Notes under the pieces: model-generated
What the model was told of the DNA's origin: nothing
The model's database searches: none
Seen by the model: the letters and a program-made list of their open reading frames with translations, nothing else
Assembly: GCA_032622095.1 (NCBI GenBank)
Contig: CP136064.1
Span: 37,004,426-37,068,425 of the forward strand
Length of the DNA: 64,000 bases
Reading direction: 5' to 3'
DNA from: Siphonodentalium dalli
Lineage: Eukaryota > Mollusca > Scaphopoda > Gadilida > Siphonodentaliidae
Shown: positions 22,886-34,774 of the stretch, piece by piece
Numbering within the stretch: the stretch's first letter is position 1
Layout of the letters: every line of letters starts with the position of its first letter
Program-made: the position numbers and the translations under genes

Positions 22886-23205
22886 TTCACCCAGGCCTGT
22901 TGGATGGCTCAAACGACTTTTCCTACTATGGCCAGTTTGTACCCTTGATTTGAATGACACATTTAATTGTTTCGTACCATGTTTTTGGTCATTTCACACC
23001 ATATATTGGTATGTTTCGTTGATTCCCAAAAATGATGATTGGTTATTCGTATGTGAAAAATTATTTTAATCGTGTTAACTTAATGAAAGCGAACATGTTC
23101 ATGATTTAACGTTCGTGATGATGACAACCCGACATTTACATGTTAACATATTTCTTTCTTTATATTGCGAAACAAAATGAACAAATTGAAATTGTCCCGA
23201 CAAAG

Positions 23206-23500
23206 TTAAAGATGCATAATCCGAATTAACGCTTGAAAAATACTATTTCCTTGGCTTCGGGGTAAAACATATTTGATTTGAGTTGAGGAACCCACCCTTC
23301 AAAGCTGAGAGTGATCAGATATCGATTTTTGAAATCTATTATTTTTCACCATCGATAATTATAGTGGCCCAATAAAAAGTCGAAAGAGGACGGATGAAAA
23401 TGGATAACTCTAAAAGCAAGTGGCTTTTTTTGTGTCAGATATTTGACAAACCCGCAAAATTTCATTGAACAAAATGTTGATAAATAACAGGTTTGGAAAG
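23206..23500. mobile_element. Family D MITE, copy 2 (truncated)
   Basis: Starts ttaaagatgcataatccgaa and shares the core 'agtgatcagatatcgatttt', 'aacaaaatgttgataaataa'. The second end is not visible. Confidence 0.7.
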
Positions 23501-24040
23501 AAAACTTGTTTGATAAATTTCTTTAAACTTACACGATTGCTGTGGTAAGTTAAAACCTTTCATACCCTTTGGCTGTTTTATACTAGTTTTAACTTTTAAA
23601 TTTGAGTATGAACTACCTGTAGAATCAGTTCCTGATAACATACACAGATTAAAAAAAAAATCTTCTTATGTATATTATTGTAATACAATTTTGTCTTCCT
23701 ATACACGTACACATATGGTGCACATAATGTCAACATCTGAATTAATTGAATTAAGAATATGTACGTATTTCAATGTGAACACTTCAATTTCATAGCTGAG
23801 TGTATAGTTCTAACTACTTACTTTGAAGTAAATTTGACAAGTACTGACTCTTGTAGTCTTCAGAGACCCTGTCTTCTCAGTCTTTAAAGTCTGGTGAGCT
23901 ACCCACAGTCATTGACTGTCTTGTTTCTGTGAATGTCCAGTTTTTAAATCAGTTCTATTGCCGTTACGTGAAAAAATAGCGGAAAAATGTGACGGTGGAC
24001 GGTACGTGTATGTAGGTGCGCAGACCCAACTGCATGTAGC

Positions 24041-24065
24041 ATGATATATATATATATATATATAT
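24041..24065. repeat. (TA)n microsatellite
   Basis: About 12 TA units in otherwise unremarkable intron DNA. Confidence 0.9.
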
Positions 24066-24719
24066 GTATTTGTATATACTTTTGACTGTTCATATGCTTA
24101 TGTATAAGCGTTTGTATCATGTTCTTTATATGCTACTTGTTCATATATAATCTTCAGTAATGGAGGATAATTAAAGATGTATATAAAAGGTATATATACT
24201 CCTGTAAATTCAGGAATATTGAACCCTCAGTGAAATGCTTAATATACTCAATACAACATTATTAAAACATTGATGAGGTACCATTGGAAAAAACTTTCTT
24301 TGAAAGGTTGACACTTTTAAATTCTCTATTCACAACAAGTCATACTGTTATGGTAGGTTAGTCGATGTAGTGACTATATACCTGCTCAGATGCTTCCCTT
24401 AGACTAAATTTATATGATGTTCTCATTCCTATTTCTTGTTGGTGAAATGTGTAGAAAGAAATTGTTTGCACATTGGTAAGTGGTTACAGGTACTGGTCAC
24501 ATCCAGTCTCATTTGTAACAAAAGAGACATGGCCAGGACTGGTTCTTGTCCTCATTGACGAAAGGTACGCAGTTATCTACACTCATAAACTTAATAAATA
24601 AAGCCCACAAATCGAATAATTGAAGCTGACCATTTAACTATAAATCTCTTCAATTTCTGTAACTTTTGCAAAATATTTGTAATTTTGTAAGACAAGTCTG
24701 AATGAGTATGTATTTTTGA

Positions 24720-25762
24720 TCTCAATAAAATTATTTTTTTTTAAACTTCTAAATGCTTCTTCAGTTATCAGAATCGATTATATATATAACTAGCAGGTGG
24801 ACCCGACTTCGTCCGGGCTGTTTCCCCTCTGCTTTTCGGCGAATTGCGCGATTTGACCTTGAATTGTCCATTTTGAAGGTCAATGTCAGGTGGGGTCACG
24901 ATTTGACCGGTCCAAAACACTGCCCGGACAAAAGTACCCGACAAAAGTACCCGTCGAAATCCATCCGGTTTTACCCGATTTGACCTTGAATTTATCATTT
25001 TGACCCGTCCAAAACACTCAGTGGACAAAAGTAACCCTACGTATAAAATTTCGTCGAAATCCCATCAAAATTCGCGATTTGACCTTGAATTGACCCGATT
25101 TCAAGGTCAAGGTCACGTCGCACGGGAAAACGAATAGGCTTACGGCACTCCCCACACGAAAGTATCCATAGACACTAATTTTCATCGAAATCCCGCGATA
25201 CTCGGTGTTCGACATTGATATGACCCGATTTCAAGGTCAAGGTCACGTCGCACGGGAAAATTAATAGGCCCATACCACTCCCCGGCCGAAAGTATCCCCA
25301 CGTACCAAGTTTCATCGAAATCGGCTCGGCCGTTCTCGAGTCCATCGCGAACAGACAGACAGACACACACACACACACACACACAGACAGATTTCCCAAA
25401 ATATATAATAGATTGCCCAAAAATAATGCTAACCACAGTCAACATTAGTATAAAATTGCCCAAAACCTGTTATTTATCAACATTTTGTTCAACGAAATTT
25501 GGCCGGATTGTCAAATATCTGACACACAAAGCCACTTGATTTTAGAGTTTTCCATCCGCAATTTGGTCCGATACCGTCGGCTCGTCGACTTTTGCCAGGC
25601 CACCAAAAAGTACCAGTGTTGGAAAATGATAGATTTCGATAATCGATATCTGGTCACACTGAGATTTGATGGGTGGGTTCCTCAACTCGGTCAAATACAT
25701 TTTACCCTCGAAGCCAAAGAAATAGTAATTTGGGAGCGTTAATTCTGATTATGTATCTTTAA
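24720..25762. mobile_element. Family D MITE, copy 3, split by a family A copy
   Basis: The left part (about 24720-24783) and the right part (25413-25762) correspond to the continuous sequence at 29440-29801 on either side of 'cagaatc.att'. The right end is attatgtatctttaa, with the TTAA at 25759-25762 immediately before the tttcag splice acceptor. The opposite terminal repeat is worn away. Confidence 0.8.
24786..25412 (+). mobile_element. Family A repeat, copy 3, nested in family D copy 3
   Basis: Begins actagcaggtggacccgact at 24789 after a short TA run and carries three core units. It ends in CA/gacagacagac and caaaatatataatag. The uninterrupted homologue at 29461-29480 shows the empty target site and so marks this as a later insertion. 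Confidence 0.85.
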
Positions 25763-25768
25763 TTTCAG

Positions 25769-26787
25769 GGGAAAACTGGGCGAAGGACACAGGGCTTTTT
25801 ATAATTGAGCATGCAAAGAATACATCTGTTTCGCAACTCGCTATTGCATTGGAAGTCCGTAATTCAACTCTAAACTCCCGTAGCGTCAAACCGGTGGCAA
25901 CGCCAACCATGAAACCGAAGACAACACCGAAACCAGCACCAACGCTGCCTCGTGGGAGCCGACCGGATTCCTGTGCAGACTGCAACAAACACGAATATCG
26001 TTACATTTTAAATAATGCCGACGTCTGCAAATCATCGGTTCAGAATAGTTCCTTAGACCTGCTTATATTCATTCTCACCGAGCACAACAAGAAAAACAAT
26101 AGGGATATACTGAGGAACAGCTGGCTTCAACCGTACATTAACAACACGCAGAACGTGCGCTATGTCTTCTTACTGGGCGAGACCTCGGACGAGAAAGCGC
26201 GACAATCCGTCCTTAATGAAAGTGAGTCACATCTAGATATCATTAAAGAGGACTTCAAAGATACATTTCACAACTTAACAACTAAAACAATAATGGGAAT
26301 GAAATGGGCCACAAATCATTGCAAATCCGCCAAATATATTTTAAAGACAGATGACGACATGTGGACAAATGTTCCCGGATTGCTGAAACTACTGACTAAA
26401 AGAGGGGCAGAGCTAGATAAGGGAGTAGGAGGTTCATGTGCTCAAAGGGCGGGACCAATACGAAACAAAGGTTCAAAATGGTACGCATCTGTAGTAAGTT
26501 ATCCTCGAAATACATATCCGGGTTATTGTTCCGGGACCGGATATGTGACGTCAATGAACGTAGCACAAAAACTAGTGGATATCTCACCATCTGTACCTTT
26601 CTTCCACCTGGAGGATGTATACGTCGCTCTTTGCGTACGAAAACTCGGTTATAAGTTGATTGGGCTGCCTGGTTTCAGACCCGGTGGAGGACCACGAAAC
26701 AAGTGTGACTACAAATCTGATGGTGTCATCACTTCACATTATCAGAACATAAATACGTTTCCTGATATCTGGAACACGCATTGCTGA
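25769..26787 (+). CDS. Beta-1,3-galactosyltransferase-like (GT31), catalytic exon
   Basis: This exon encodes residues 41-379 of the inferred 379-residue protein, a normal length for the family. After a Thr/Pro-rich stem (KPKTTPKPAPTLPRGS) come the GT31 motifs in order: NRDILRNSW (near 152-159), YVFLLG, DIIKEDFKDTFHNLTTKT, the metal-binding KTDDDMW (Asp 235-237), YPGYCSGTGYV and HLEDVYVA (near 320-327). Family members transfer galactose or N-acetylglucosamine in beta-1,3 linkage to glycans in the Golgi lumen; the exact donor and acceptor cannot be read from sequence. The reading frame is open back to the acceptor AG at 25767-25768, and exon 1 supplies the membrane anchor. There is no frame break, so the gene looks intact. 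Such genes form large families in molluscs and other invertebrates. Confidence 0.93.
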
Positions 26788-26815
26788 ACGACCGCGTCTA
26801 TCTGCGCCAGCGCTG

Positions 26816-26821
26816 AATAAA
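26816..26821 (+). terminator. Polyadenylation signal AATAAA
   Basis: A canonical hexamer 28 bases after the stop codon of the galactosyltransferase exon. It would give an unusually short 3' UTR of roughly 50 bases. Confidence 0.6.
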
Positions 26822-26898
26822 AACATCGAACCATACACGCATTGTATGCTATACAGCATGACCTCTGCCCTGTGTTGGACAGAAAGAAAGGAGATTAA

Positions 26899-27316
26899 GG
26901 GTACGTTCATACGCTGTCAAGTTTGCACAGTATGTTTGTGTGGGCATTTCGTCATAGGAAACCACATGGTGCCATAATATGAACGGAAACATGCACATAA
27001 CATGCATCTTTACCAAAGCAAACGACTTGAGAGGTAAAATTTATGTAGTTCCACTTGTAACGGTGCTATACTGTAATTTGCCTTCAAATACCTGTATGAT
27101 TTATTCTTGCGAGATAATTGCAAGCTATTCACAGGCAAATTCCGGTAGCATCGCTACAGGTGGAGCTACATATAGATTTTACTTCGCACGTAGTTAGCTG
27201 TGGTACATATGCATCTTATATGCTTGTTTCCGTTCATATTCTGGCACCATATCTTTTTCTACGACAAAATGTCTGCAAACTATACCGTTCAAATTTGACA
27301 GCGTATGGACGTACCC
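26899..27316. mobile_element. PIF/Harbinger-like MITE (418 bp) with TAA duplication
   Basis: The ends gggtacgttcatacgctgtc and gacagcgtatggacgtaccc are inverted. Both flanks are taa (26896-26898, 27317-27319), the 3-bp duplication typical of PIF/Harbinger. The two halves remain complementary far into the element ('atatgaacggaaac' against 'gtttccgttcatat'), so it is a near-complete foldback. Open frames inside are shadows. Confidence 0.85.
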
Positions 27317-27319
27317 TAA

Positions 27320-27884
27320 GTTGGAAAGTTAGAGTTGGTCACCTATAGCTTCCTGCAGATGTTATAGTATGACACAACACAATCTAAATATTATCGAACT
27401 CTATGCTCTATGGCATGCACTATATATCAAGCGATTGCTTAATTGTTGATGTTTACGGTGTCTTCACCTTCATCGGCGCGTAGCTACGGCGTTTATCGTA
27501 GTTACAACGGCAATTTAATACTTATTAATCTTTTCGCACCCCACAATTGTATATATATTGCGCCCATCACCGAAATGCCATCGCGAAATGTCATACCTAC
27601 ATGTATTATTTTAACCATAATATGCCTTTTTATACTTTATTTCACTCAAATAATACACATAAATCGGGGGGGGGGTCAGGACAAAATTTCCGGACACTAG
27701 GCGCAAAAAAAAATTCCGGCCTCTGGGTACCCACCACCTCCTAATTTTTATTTGTTCAGATTCTGGGATAGGAACCCACACCTTCCAAACTGCTTCAAAT
27801 CACTATTGTACTCAGTTTTCCTGATCGTATCTGATCAATGTTCCGTATCATGATTATAGAAGCATTCCTACTTTTTATGTTTAC
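27320..27884. other. No recognisable gene; poly(G) and low complexity
   Basis: Contains a poly(G) run at about 27666-27675 and a segment ('aaatttccggacactaggcg') that resembles 31975-32060 in inverse orientation. No coding signal. Confidence 0.45.
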
Positions 27885-28440
27885 CAATACCATAGTATGG
27901 TAAACATAGTGTCGTTGTCCGAATTGACCAGTCGTCGTTAGTCCGTCCGTCCGTCCGTCTGTCTGTCTGGCTGTCTGGCTGTCTGTCTGTAGACACTTTA
28001 CGCATGGTGCGATAACTCGAACATTTTATATCTGATCGGAACCAAATTTTGTAAATGAATTTCTCAGCATAAAAGACAGATCGAGTTCGAATATGGGTTC
28101 GATCCGAGTGTTATGGTCCTTTTTCGACTTAGAATTCATGCATGCTACCATAACTCAAAAAACTTTTATCTGTTCAGAATCAAATTTGGTATGCAAGTTT
28201 CTCGGACCAAAATACAGATCGAGTTCGAATATGGGTTTGATCCAATATTTTTTAAAGGAGTTATGGCTCTTTGATATAGAATTTCTGCATATTTTGATAA
28301 ATCAACCATTTTTCAAATGATAAGAACCAAATTTGTTATGCGAGTTTATCAACTCAAAATACAGATCAAGTTTGAATATGGGTCAGATCCTGTTTTTTAT
28401 ACCAGAATTATGGCCCATTTTAACTAAGAATTGAACAGAT
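27885..28440. repeat. Dispersed repeat with (gtcc)n/(tgtc)n start
   Basis: Opens gtccgtccgtccgtctgtct. Three loose units follow, built on 'cagatcgagttcgaatatgg' and 'caaatttggtatgcaagttt'. Related to 6158-6360 and 11880-12010. 28441-29375 shows only faint similarity to 14440-15480 and no gene. Confidence 0.65.
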
Positions 28441-29375
28441 TTGAGATTTGCTTACAATATATAACTGTAGCAGCGTACAACTGTGGTATCAGTAAGAGAG
28501 ACTAGAGATAATCTCTATTATTGATACCTGGTAATGAAATCTGATACTCACTGCTGCACTTTAATAGCTATCTGTTGTGTATTGCATTTCCATAGTGTGT
28601 GCACAGTGACTTCTCAGGATTTATCAACTCCAACATAGCTCTCTGGTCTTGCATGGATTTTGGGATTAATATTAAGCCATTCCATAGACACATGATATCT
28701 GATAGGCAGATATTAAATTATATCTTTCACTTTGAGCCAGGTTCAGTAAGGATTTCTAAATACATTAGAGGAAATGTCTTATTTTGAAATTCCCTCTATT
28801 GCATTTGGGGTGCAGGATAATAATTATGTTGCTTGTATTCTTGAGACGGACTTATTGTGTGGGCTTCTAAATCCATATACATGCATTTATAGACTATTTT
28901 GATCAGTTCTTTAGTGTGATTAAGATCAACCCCTTGCTATCTCATTTAATAACTCAAATATTTATCATTGATTATATTATATTTCAAGTCATAGTTTATG
29001 ATAACACACCCCTAACCTGTACAGAGAGGGTCATTTGGTTTAATTGCTTTAAAATATTAACCCACTCATTCCATAGACATACAGTATGCTATCCAATGTA
29101 ATAAATCTAATATCTTCAATCTCATATCCCTGGTGACCTCTAGTTATCTCATAATTATTCATTAAAGTATGTTATATCAAATCATTATCAATCATATTTT
29201 ACGAATTTTTTTTAATAGTTTATCTTTAACTGTTATGTATGGTTCTTGTGCCTGACTATGGACTGAGCTCTATAAGACTATATATCTATTTTAAACTGAC
29301 TTAATAGGTTGGAATCAAATGCCATATCCATGTTCATATGGAAGGTGCCCAATAAGTCTTATGCCACTTGTGAAC

Positions 29376-29801
29376 TTAAAGGTACTCAATCCGATTTGAT
29401 GGTCCCCATATCATCAGATTCCAACAACAACAGTTTTTATTTAAATTCCGCTTCTGTTATCAGAATCAATTAATTGCCCAAAAATAATGCTAACCACAGT
29501 CCACTATAATATAAAATTGTCCAACATCTGTTATTTATCAACATTTTGTACAATGAAATTTTGCTACTTTGTCATATATCTGACACAAAAAAATCACTTG
29601 ATTTTAGAGTTATCCATCTTCATCAACTTTCATACGGCCACTAACTATTCCAGGTGGTTGAAGATAATAGATTAAAATTTTTTATATCTGCTTACTCTGA
29701 GCTTTGAGGAATGGGTTCCTCGATTTGAATAAAATATTTTTTACCCCCGAAGCCAAATAAAACGTTGGTGAGGGGTGCTTAAATGGATCGAGTAGCTTTA
29801 A
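29376..29801. mobile_element. Family D MITE, copy 4 (complete, 426 bp)
   Basis: Ends ttaaaggtactcaatccg and ggatcgagtagctttaa, with TTAA at 29376-29379 and 29798-29801. This is the best-preserved copy of the family and shows the empty site of the insertion in copy 3. Confidence 0.88.
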
Positions 29802-31086
29802 TAGTAAGGTGTGAATTGTTGAAAAGGTTGGTGTAGGATTTATGAACAGAGCTAATCGTTATCGCCGAGGTATGGGTTAAACATCTGCCGATCGTGATCG
29901 GCCTCTCGTTATTTATCAACAAGACTGTAAAGTTTCAAAATGTGGGCTATCATTCTGGACTCCTCGCCCTATGACCCCTGAAACGGTGACGGAATCTGAC
30001 GAGGTTTTCCGAATGGTGGGCTATATGAATCAGGGAGTTAAATGTGTTCCAGAGTCGGGGGCGAGGGCACCGTGGAATGCTAAAGGTGAAGATAACTGAA
30101 GAATGACCTTCACCTGATACATGTGACACGTTATTAAAGGATGACATCGTGTTTATTTGATCTGTACATCATATCTAAACAAGAAAACCATAGTCAGAAA
30201 TGGTAACGCCACCAAGATCATATTATTAGCCATAAATATAAATTATAATTTAAAATATATTGGTTACATGAGCCTCAGAATTCCGTTAAAACAACTAATC
30301 CTTCAAATTATTACAAAAAACTACGGCTTATTACTGCAAGTTTCACCACACCAGAAAGCTTCTAAATGCGGATCAAAAATCGGAGGTATTGTGTTCCCGC
30401 CAAGAGTGCATGGCCCAGCCATTGTTCATACCTAAACGTCGAAAGCAATTAACGCGGTCATAATGGTTACATACTGCAACTATAAAACATCCAGCGAATA
30501 CACACCCCACGAAAACCAGAAATGCGTTGTCCTGCGAGATATCCCATCGCTATAGCTCAATTTGACACGGTCAGATTAGCCTTTCCACAATATCCTAAAA
30601 CAATAAAGCTTCTCAAATCATCGGCATATTCAATAGAACTTTCGAACTTGGACATTCCAACTACAGCTTTTACCGGACTCGGGGTCGCAGTACAACTTTA
30701 ACGCGTCCCAAAATAACCGCATTCGGGGTAGCACTACAGCTTTTAAAGCGACCCAATCTATTTATAAAACCTACATCGGCCCATCGTCTTTCTATTATTT
30801 GGCCAACAGTATACACCGGTGGCGTTAATAATTTAAACTGGTGAATAAATGGGGGAATGGATGTTTGTGAGTGGGAAATTTATTTAACTGGCTGCTGGAG
30901 TTCTGGGGTTTTCCAGATCAAATTTGACTGTGGGATAGCCCTGTCGTACACTTGGGGATTTATTTTAAAAAGTAAACACATGACCTATTTTTTTTCTTGT
31001 ATTTTCGTGATCAACAGGTGTCAATCTAGCTGGGTAAACATCACTGGAGTGGCCTGTAGGCTTCAATTCAGTGAATTTGGCCGAAA
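29802..31086. other. No recognisable gene
   Basis: Frames up to about 107 codons occur, but none shows a motif, and splice or start context is unconvincing. Confidence 0.4.
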
Positions 31087-31560
31087 CGTTAACACTGTCG
31101 CCTATGGGAAACCATTTAGTTCAGTGATTCCTGTAAGGTGTGCTGATGGATTGACATTTGAAATCCAAGCTGGCTGCTAGCTGGTGGCCATGTTTGCCTT
31201 AAACAATTTTTTGGGAAAAAATGAGGCTCCCATCTCGAAGATCCATATGCAGTTTGGTGACGATTGGATGAGAAATGTGACCTGTAAGTTGTGCTAAAGG
31301 ATTTGGTCATGCAAAATCTCAAGATGGCCGCTGGCAGCCATGTTTTTTTTACAAAATTCGGGAAAAAATGGTGGGAACCCATCGAGAGGTCACACCGAAG
31401 ATCCATATGAAGTTTGGTGATGATTGGATGAGGGATAAGCTCTGCAGGATGTGTTAGAGGATTAATTATGCAAAGAGTAAAATCCAAGATGGCTGCCAGC
31501 GGCCATATTTTTCATCAAAAATCATTCAAATTTGACAGCTCCTATCTAGAGGTGATCCTA
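31087..31560. repeat. 'aagatggccgctggcagccat' repeat, ~3 units of ~165 bp
   Basis: Units centre on 'gatggccgctggcagccatg', 'gaagatccatatgaagtttg' and 'gtgatgattggatgagggat', at about 31150, 31315 and 31480. Related, in the same or opposite sense, to 33640-33945 and 7010-7260. 31561-32269 holds no gene; it includes a poly(C) run at about 32058-32071. Confidence 0.75.
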
Positions 31561-32269
31561 GACCCATAGTCCGAATATCATTGAAATCGGTCAAAGTTTG
31601 TTTTAACACCTTTGTTTTATTTTATTGTGGTTTTTTCAATAGTCTATTTTTATTTGAAGAGTTCAGTGAAGCGTTTACATTTATTTGAAGAATCTATTAT
31701 TGTATTATGTTTTCATTTATATCAGGTTGAATAAATGAGTTTTAATATAACTATTTAAATCTGAGCCTTTCCATGTCAATGTGCATTGATAGATCCTTGA
31801 TGAAAACATTTAGCAAGCTGACCTTTGTGTTACCCATTGGTGTCATCCCTCATTAGTAACTGATGGTGAGCTCAAACCCCATACCAAGAGTAAAGTGCAT
31901 ACCTATTACATAATAGAAGCATTCTTAAAACCTTTTTTCCCATTATTTTGAAGAAAAATGACTCTAGGAAAAAAACTACTGGGCCAGGAAAAAATGTGTA
32001 AGCCGAACTGCAGAACCACCCACCCACCCCCGCCTAGTGTTCGGAAAAAAATTGCAGACCCCCCCCCCCCCTGCATAGATTCAAAATAACAATCTTGGAT
32101 CAATGAGTGGCGTTGGTGGTACCTGTATGATTTTCTCAAATCAATAGTTTTCGATATCTCTGTGTAGAGTGTGTGTGTATATCTACAACGAATGGCAATG
32201 GTTATAATGAACTTATCAGGGACATATTAGGGCGGCGGTGAACCGACCATTGTATTTAGTTATCTTATA

Positions 32270-33460
32270 AATTCGCCTAGTTTTGAAGGTATACGGGGTC
32301 TATTGCATTAACTATTTGTCCCAAGTTGTATAAGCTTTCCGACTTTGTCAGTGTTGGAGATAAGTAACGTCTTCTCGGCGATTCAGTATTTTTGCAATTA
32401 AGTATATAATGATATTCATATCCAATCACACCAGCACAGCAGGCTTTGCATAAATAGCTTTGTCTCCTTTTTTCAGAATCGTTCACTTTCCCTAATGAAC
32501 CGGTTTCAAAAAGCGAGATCACTGAGTCGCGGCCGCGTTCCATGGTTTCAGAGATTCATCCAGCCCGGTTTCGTGGTTTTAGAGCTACCGGTCAAAGTTC
32601 TTTTTTCCATATATGGAGCTTTTGAATATGCATGACTTCCATATATAAAAATGCTACTCCAGAACATTGACCTGCAGCACTAAAACCACGGAACCGGGCC
32701 TGGTGGATCCAATATGGCCGCGAGTTAGTGACAGGGCGTATTGTAGACGATGGTTTCGACATCGAAAGCGGAAACAGATTTCATATTTTCTTGATACGTG
32801 ATTTAAGTATATTACATGGGAAAGTATATTATATGGGAAATTTTCAACAGTGTCTTTGATCCGTGTGGTGTCAAATTTCATAGTGCCTTGTATATTCCAT
32901 ATGTATTCTAAGTTTGTATCATATCAAATATTTTCCACGTGGCACAGCGATGGGTGTGCATATTGAATTCATGCACGTGTATTGGTGTAGTAATACTTTG
33001 TAGAGGATACCATTTATTTTATCATTTCCCGAATTAACAATATTAACCCAGTATGAGACCATTCTAATGTCTATAACAAATCGTAGTGGATAGATTCCAG
33101 TTTCGCCATAAACCATGCACCAGGTGTACTCGGTTTTTAATTCAAGACATATTTTTATTAAAAGCGCAATTGAAGTTTCTCAAATTCTTGGGTATTCAGG
33201 TAACCCCAGATTTCACTTCCGAATAATAACAGAGGTTTAACTTTCTTCCCGAACAGTTCAATCTGTTGGGAAATTGGAATATTCATTTCCCTCGATTTAT
33301 AAATCAGGTTGTACATAGCACCGTTTATTTTAGCTAGTAATTGTATTCGTTACAGATAACCAATCCCAAGTACGTATATTCATTTGCGGCTTCAATGTGT
33401 TTTCCATTTAGTAGTAGGTTGGTTTTAGGTTTGCGTCCAGATCCGAGTACCATAATTTTT
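32270..33460 (-). pseudogene. LINE 3' fragment: RT thumb to C-terminus, interrupted by a MITE
   Basis: Reading the minus strand from 33460 downwards: KIMVLGSGRKPK and EYTYLG (thumb region), then VYGETGIYPLRFVIDIRMVS followed by YWVNIVNSGNDKI. After the inserted hairpin element at 32558-32706 come YLCKACCAGVIGYEYHYILN and C. The order, and the C-x2-C ... H-x4-C knuckle, are those of jockey-superfamily ORF2 C-termini. The RT active site lies outside the preserved part. The copy is 5'-truncated, frameshifted and dead. It belongs to another family than the element at 1-6157, although the architecture is similar. Confidence 0.82.
32558..32706. mobile_element. ~150-bp hairpin MITE inside the LINE fragment
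   Basis: gcccggtttcgtggttttag on the left is mirrored by ctaaaaccacggaaccgggc on the right. An inner pair (ccggtcaaagttct / agaacattgacctg) continues the fold. Confidence 0.85.
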
Positions 33461-33513
33461 AGCTCAACTCTACTTTGTAAAGTTTGAGCTATTGCCATTG
33501 CTTGGTATCCGTC

Positions 33514-33580
33514 GTCCGTGTGTGTGTGAGGGTGTGTGTGAGGGTGTGTGTGTGTGGGTGTGGGGGTGTGTTTGAGGGTG
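33514..33580. repeat. (GT)n-rich microsatellite
   Basis: Imperfect gtgtgtgtgagggtgtgtgt repeats. Confidence 0.9.
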
Positions 33581-33639
33581 TGCCTGTATGCGTGTGTGAT
33601 TCGTCAACAATTTCCTTTAGTACGGGCTACAGGTCGTAC

Positions 33640-33945
33640 CTTTGGTCTGATCATTATGAAATTTTTCATAGCTGTTGACATTGATATGTAGATGGGAACG
33701 AGTCATTTTGGGGTCATTCGGCAAAAAAACATGGCCGCTGGCGGCCATCTTGGATTTCAAAATTCAATCTATTAGCACGGGCTACATGTTGTAATGTTCG
33801 TCTGATAATCATGAAATTTGTCATGGATGTTAATATTGACATGTAGATGGGAACGAGTAATTTTGGAGTCGTTCGGCCAAAAAACATGGTCGCCAGCAGC
33901 CATATTGGATTTTACTCTTTGCATGACTAAATCCTTTGGCACGGG
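33640..33945. repeat. 'aaacatggccgctggcggccat' repeat, two units
   Basis: Two units about 165 bp apart (gccgctggcggccatcttgg at about 33733; gtcgccagcagccatattgg at about 33889), with 'gtagatgggaacgagt' between. The same family as 31087-31560. Confidence 0.75.
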
Positions 33946-33949
33946 TAAT

Positions 33950-34115
33950 AGGAAGGAAAGCTTAATCGAGTTTGAACGAGTCGAAGTAAACGTGGTTAAA
34001 ACTATATTCTAAAGTAATATATAAAACAGGTCTCCCGTATGTGCGCCCTGCACAAAGCATTAACTATAAACATAAGATATATCCACAAGATTCCCAACAT
34101 ACTCCCGCCCCAACA
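33950..34115 (-). mobile_element. BEL/Pao-type LTR (probable, 3' side)
   Basis: On the minus strand the sequence after the polyprotein stop begins tgttggggcgggagtatgtt at 34115, a start typical of BEL/Pao LTRs. It runs to about 33950, where a different repeat begins. The exact LTR end is uncertain and no second LTR is present. Confidence 0.65.
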
Positions 34116-34159
34116 TTAACATAATTAAGTATTGACAGGAGTATTAGAAGTCAATTGAA

Positions 34160-34666
34160 TTAGTCATTATCTTCATCATAGAAACATCGGTGTATTTTCT
34201 CTATAGCCTTTATTGCTGCTTTCCGTTTAGGTCTATCTTCTGGACCAACATCACTGGCACTATTCAGCTGTGAAACAGTCTCGCCAAATGTGGTAGAACT
34301 TACTTCCAGGGGATATAAGCGTGAAAGTGGTCGATTTGTGATACCTGTGGATGTCTTGAGTGTCACAGCACGAATAAAACCATCCTTACCGCGGAAAATT
34401 TCTGTGACAATACCAAGTCGCCATTTGAGTCGTTTCACATTGTCCTCTTGAATTTGTACAACTGCTCCCACATGTACACACTCGCGGTTATCTCCATCGA
34501 ACTTATGGAATTCACGAAGGCTTGTGAGGTATTCGTGTTTCCATCTCCCCCTGAAGTGATCGACAAGTTGTGCCCGAATGGACGCGCGTCGTTTAAGCCC
34601 CGGTTCCATATCCCCGATTGTCCACCCCGAATGTTCCCGAATGACTCCCGAATCATAATTTTGCAA
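34160..34666 (-). pseudogene. BEL/Pao retrotransposon polyprotein C-terminus (DUF5641-like)
   Basis: The frame contains FRGRWKHEYLTSLREFHKFD, then GAVVQIQEDNVKRLKWRLG and IVTEIFRGKDGFIRAVTLKT, finishing RPLSRLYPLE. This is the conserved domain at the C-terminal end of BEL/Pao integrases. The stop is followed within 50 bp by the LTR, as expected. Codons upstream of about 34600 belong to the unrelated CCCGAAT array, so the integrase core and everything before it are missing. It is a 5'-truncated fragment. The first dozen residues in this frame are therefore not part of the original protein. Confidence 0.87.
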
Positions 34667-34774
34667 AAATCGTGGAGTAAGTTCGGGACGAGTCGGGACA
34701 GTGAATTTTTATCCCCGAACATGATCGGGGATATCGGTGCTATCGGGGTCGATTCGGAACGATTCTGGACTCGC

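Larger units (their letters stand above)
15801..25768 (+). other. Intron of the galactosyltransferase gene (9,968 bp)
   Basis: The donor is gtaaat at 15801 and the acceptor is tttaatttcag ending at 25768. The intron is mostly made of the inverted-repeat elements, LINE remains and phased arrays listed separately. Stretches with no recognised content: 15801-16120, 18310-18705, 20644-21420, 22886-23205 and 23501-24719. Confidence 0.65.

Noticed and set aside
25849-25851. TTG at 25849 as the start of the galactosyltransferase
   Set aside because: The frame is open upstream to the acceptor AG at 25768, and the upstream exon supplies an ATG and a membrane anchor in matching phase.
30157-31180. Possible host exons (92- and 107-codon frames)
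   Set aside because: No recognisable domain, no consistent splice pattern, and overlap with dispersed repeats at the right side.
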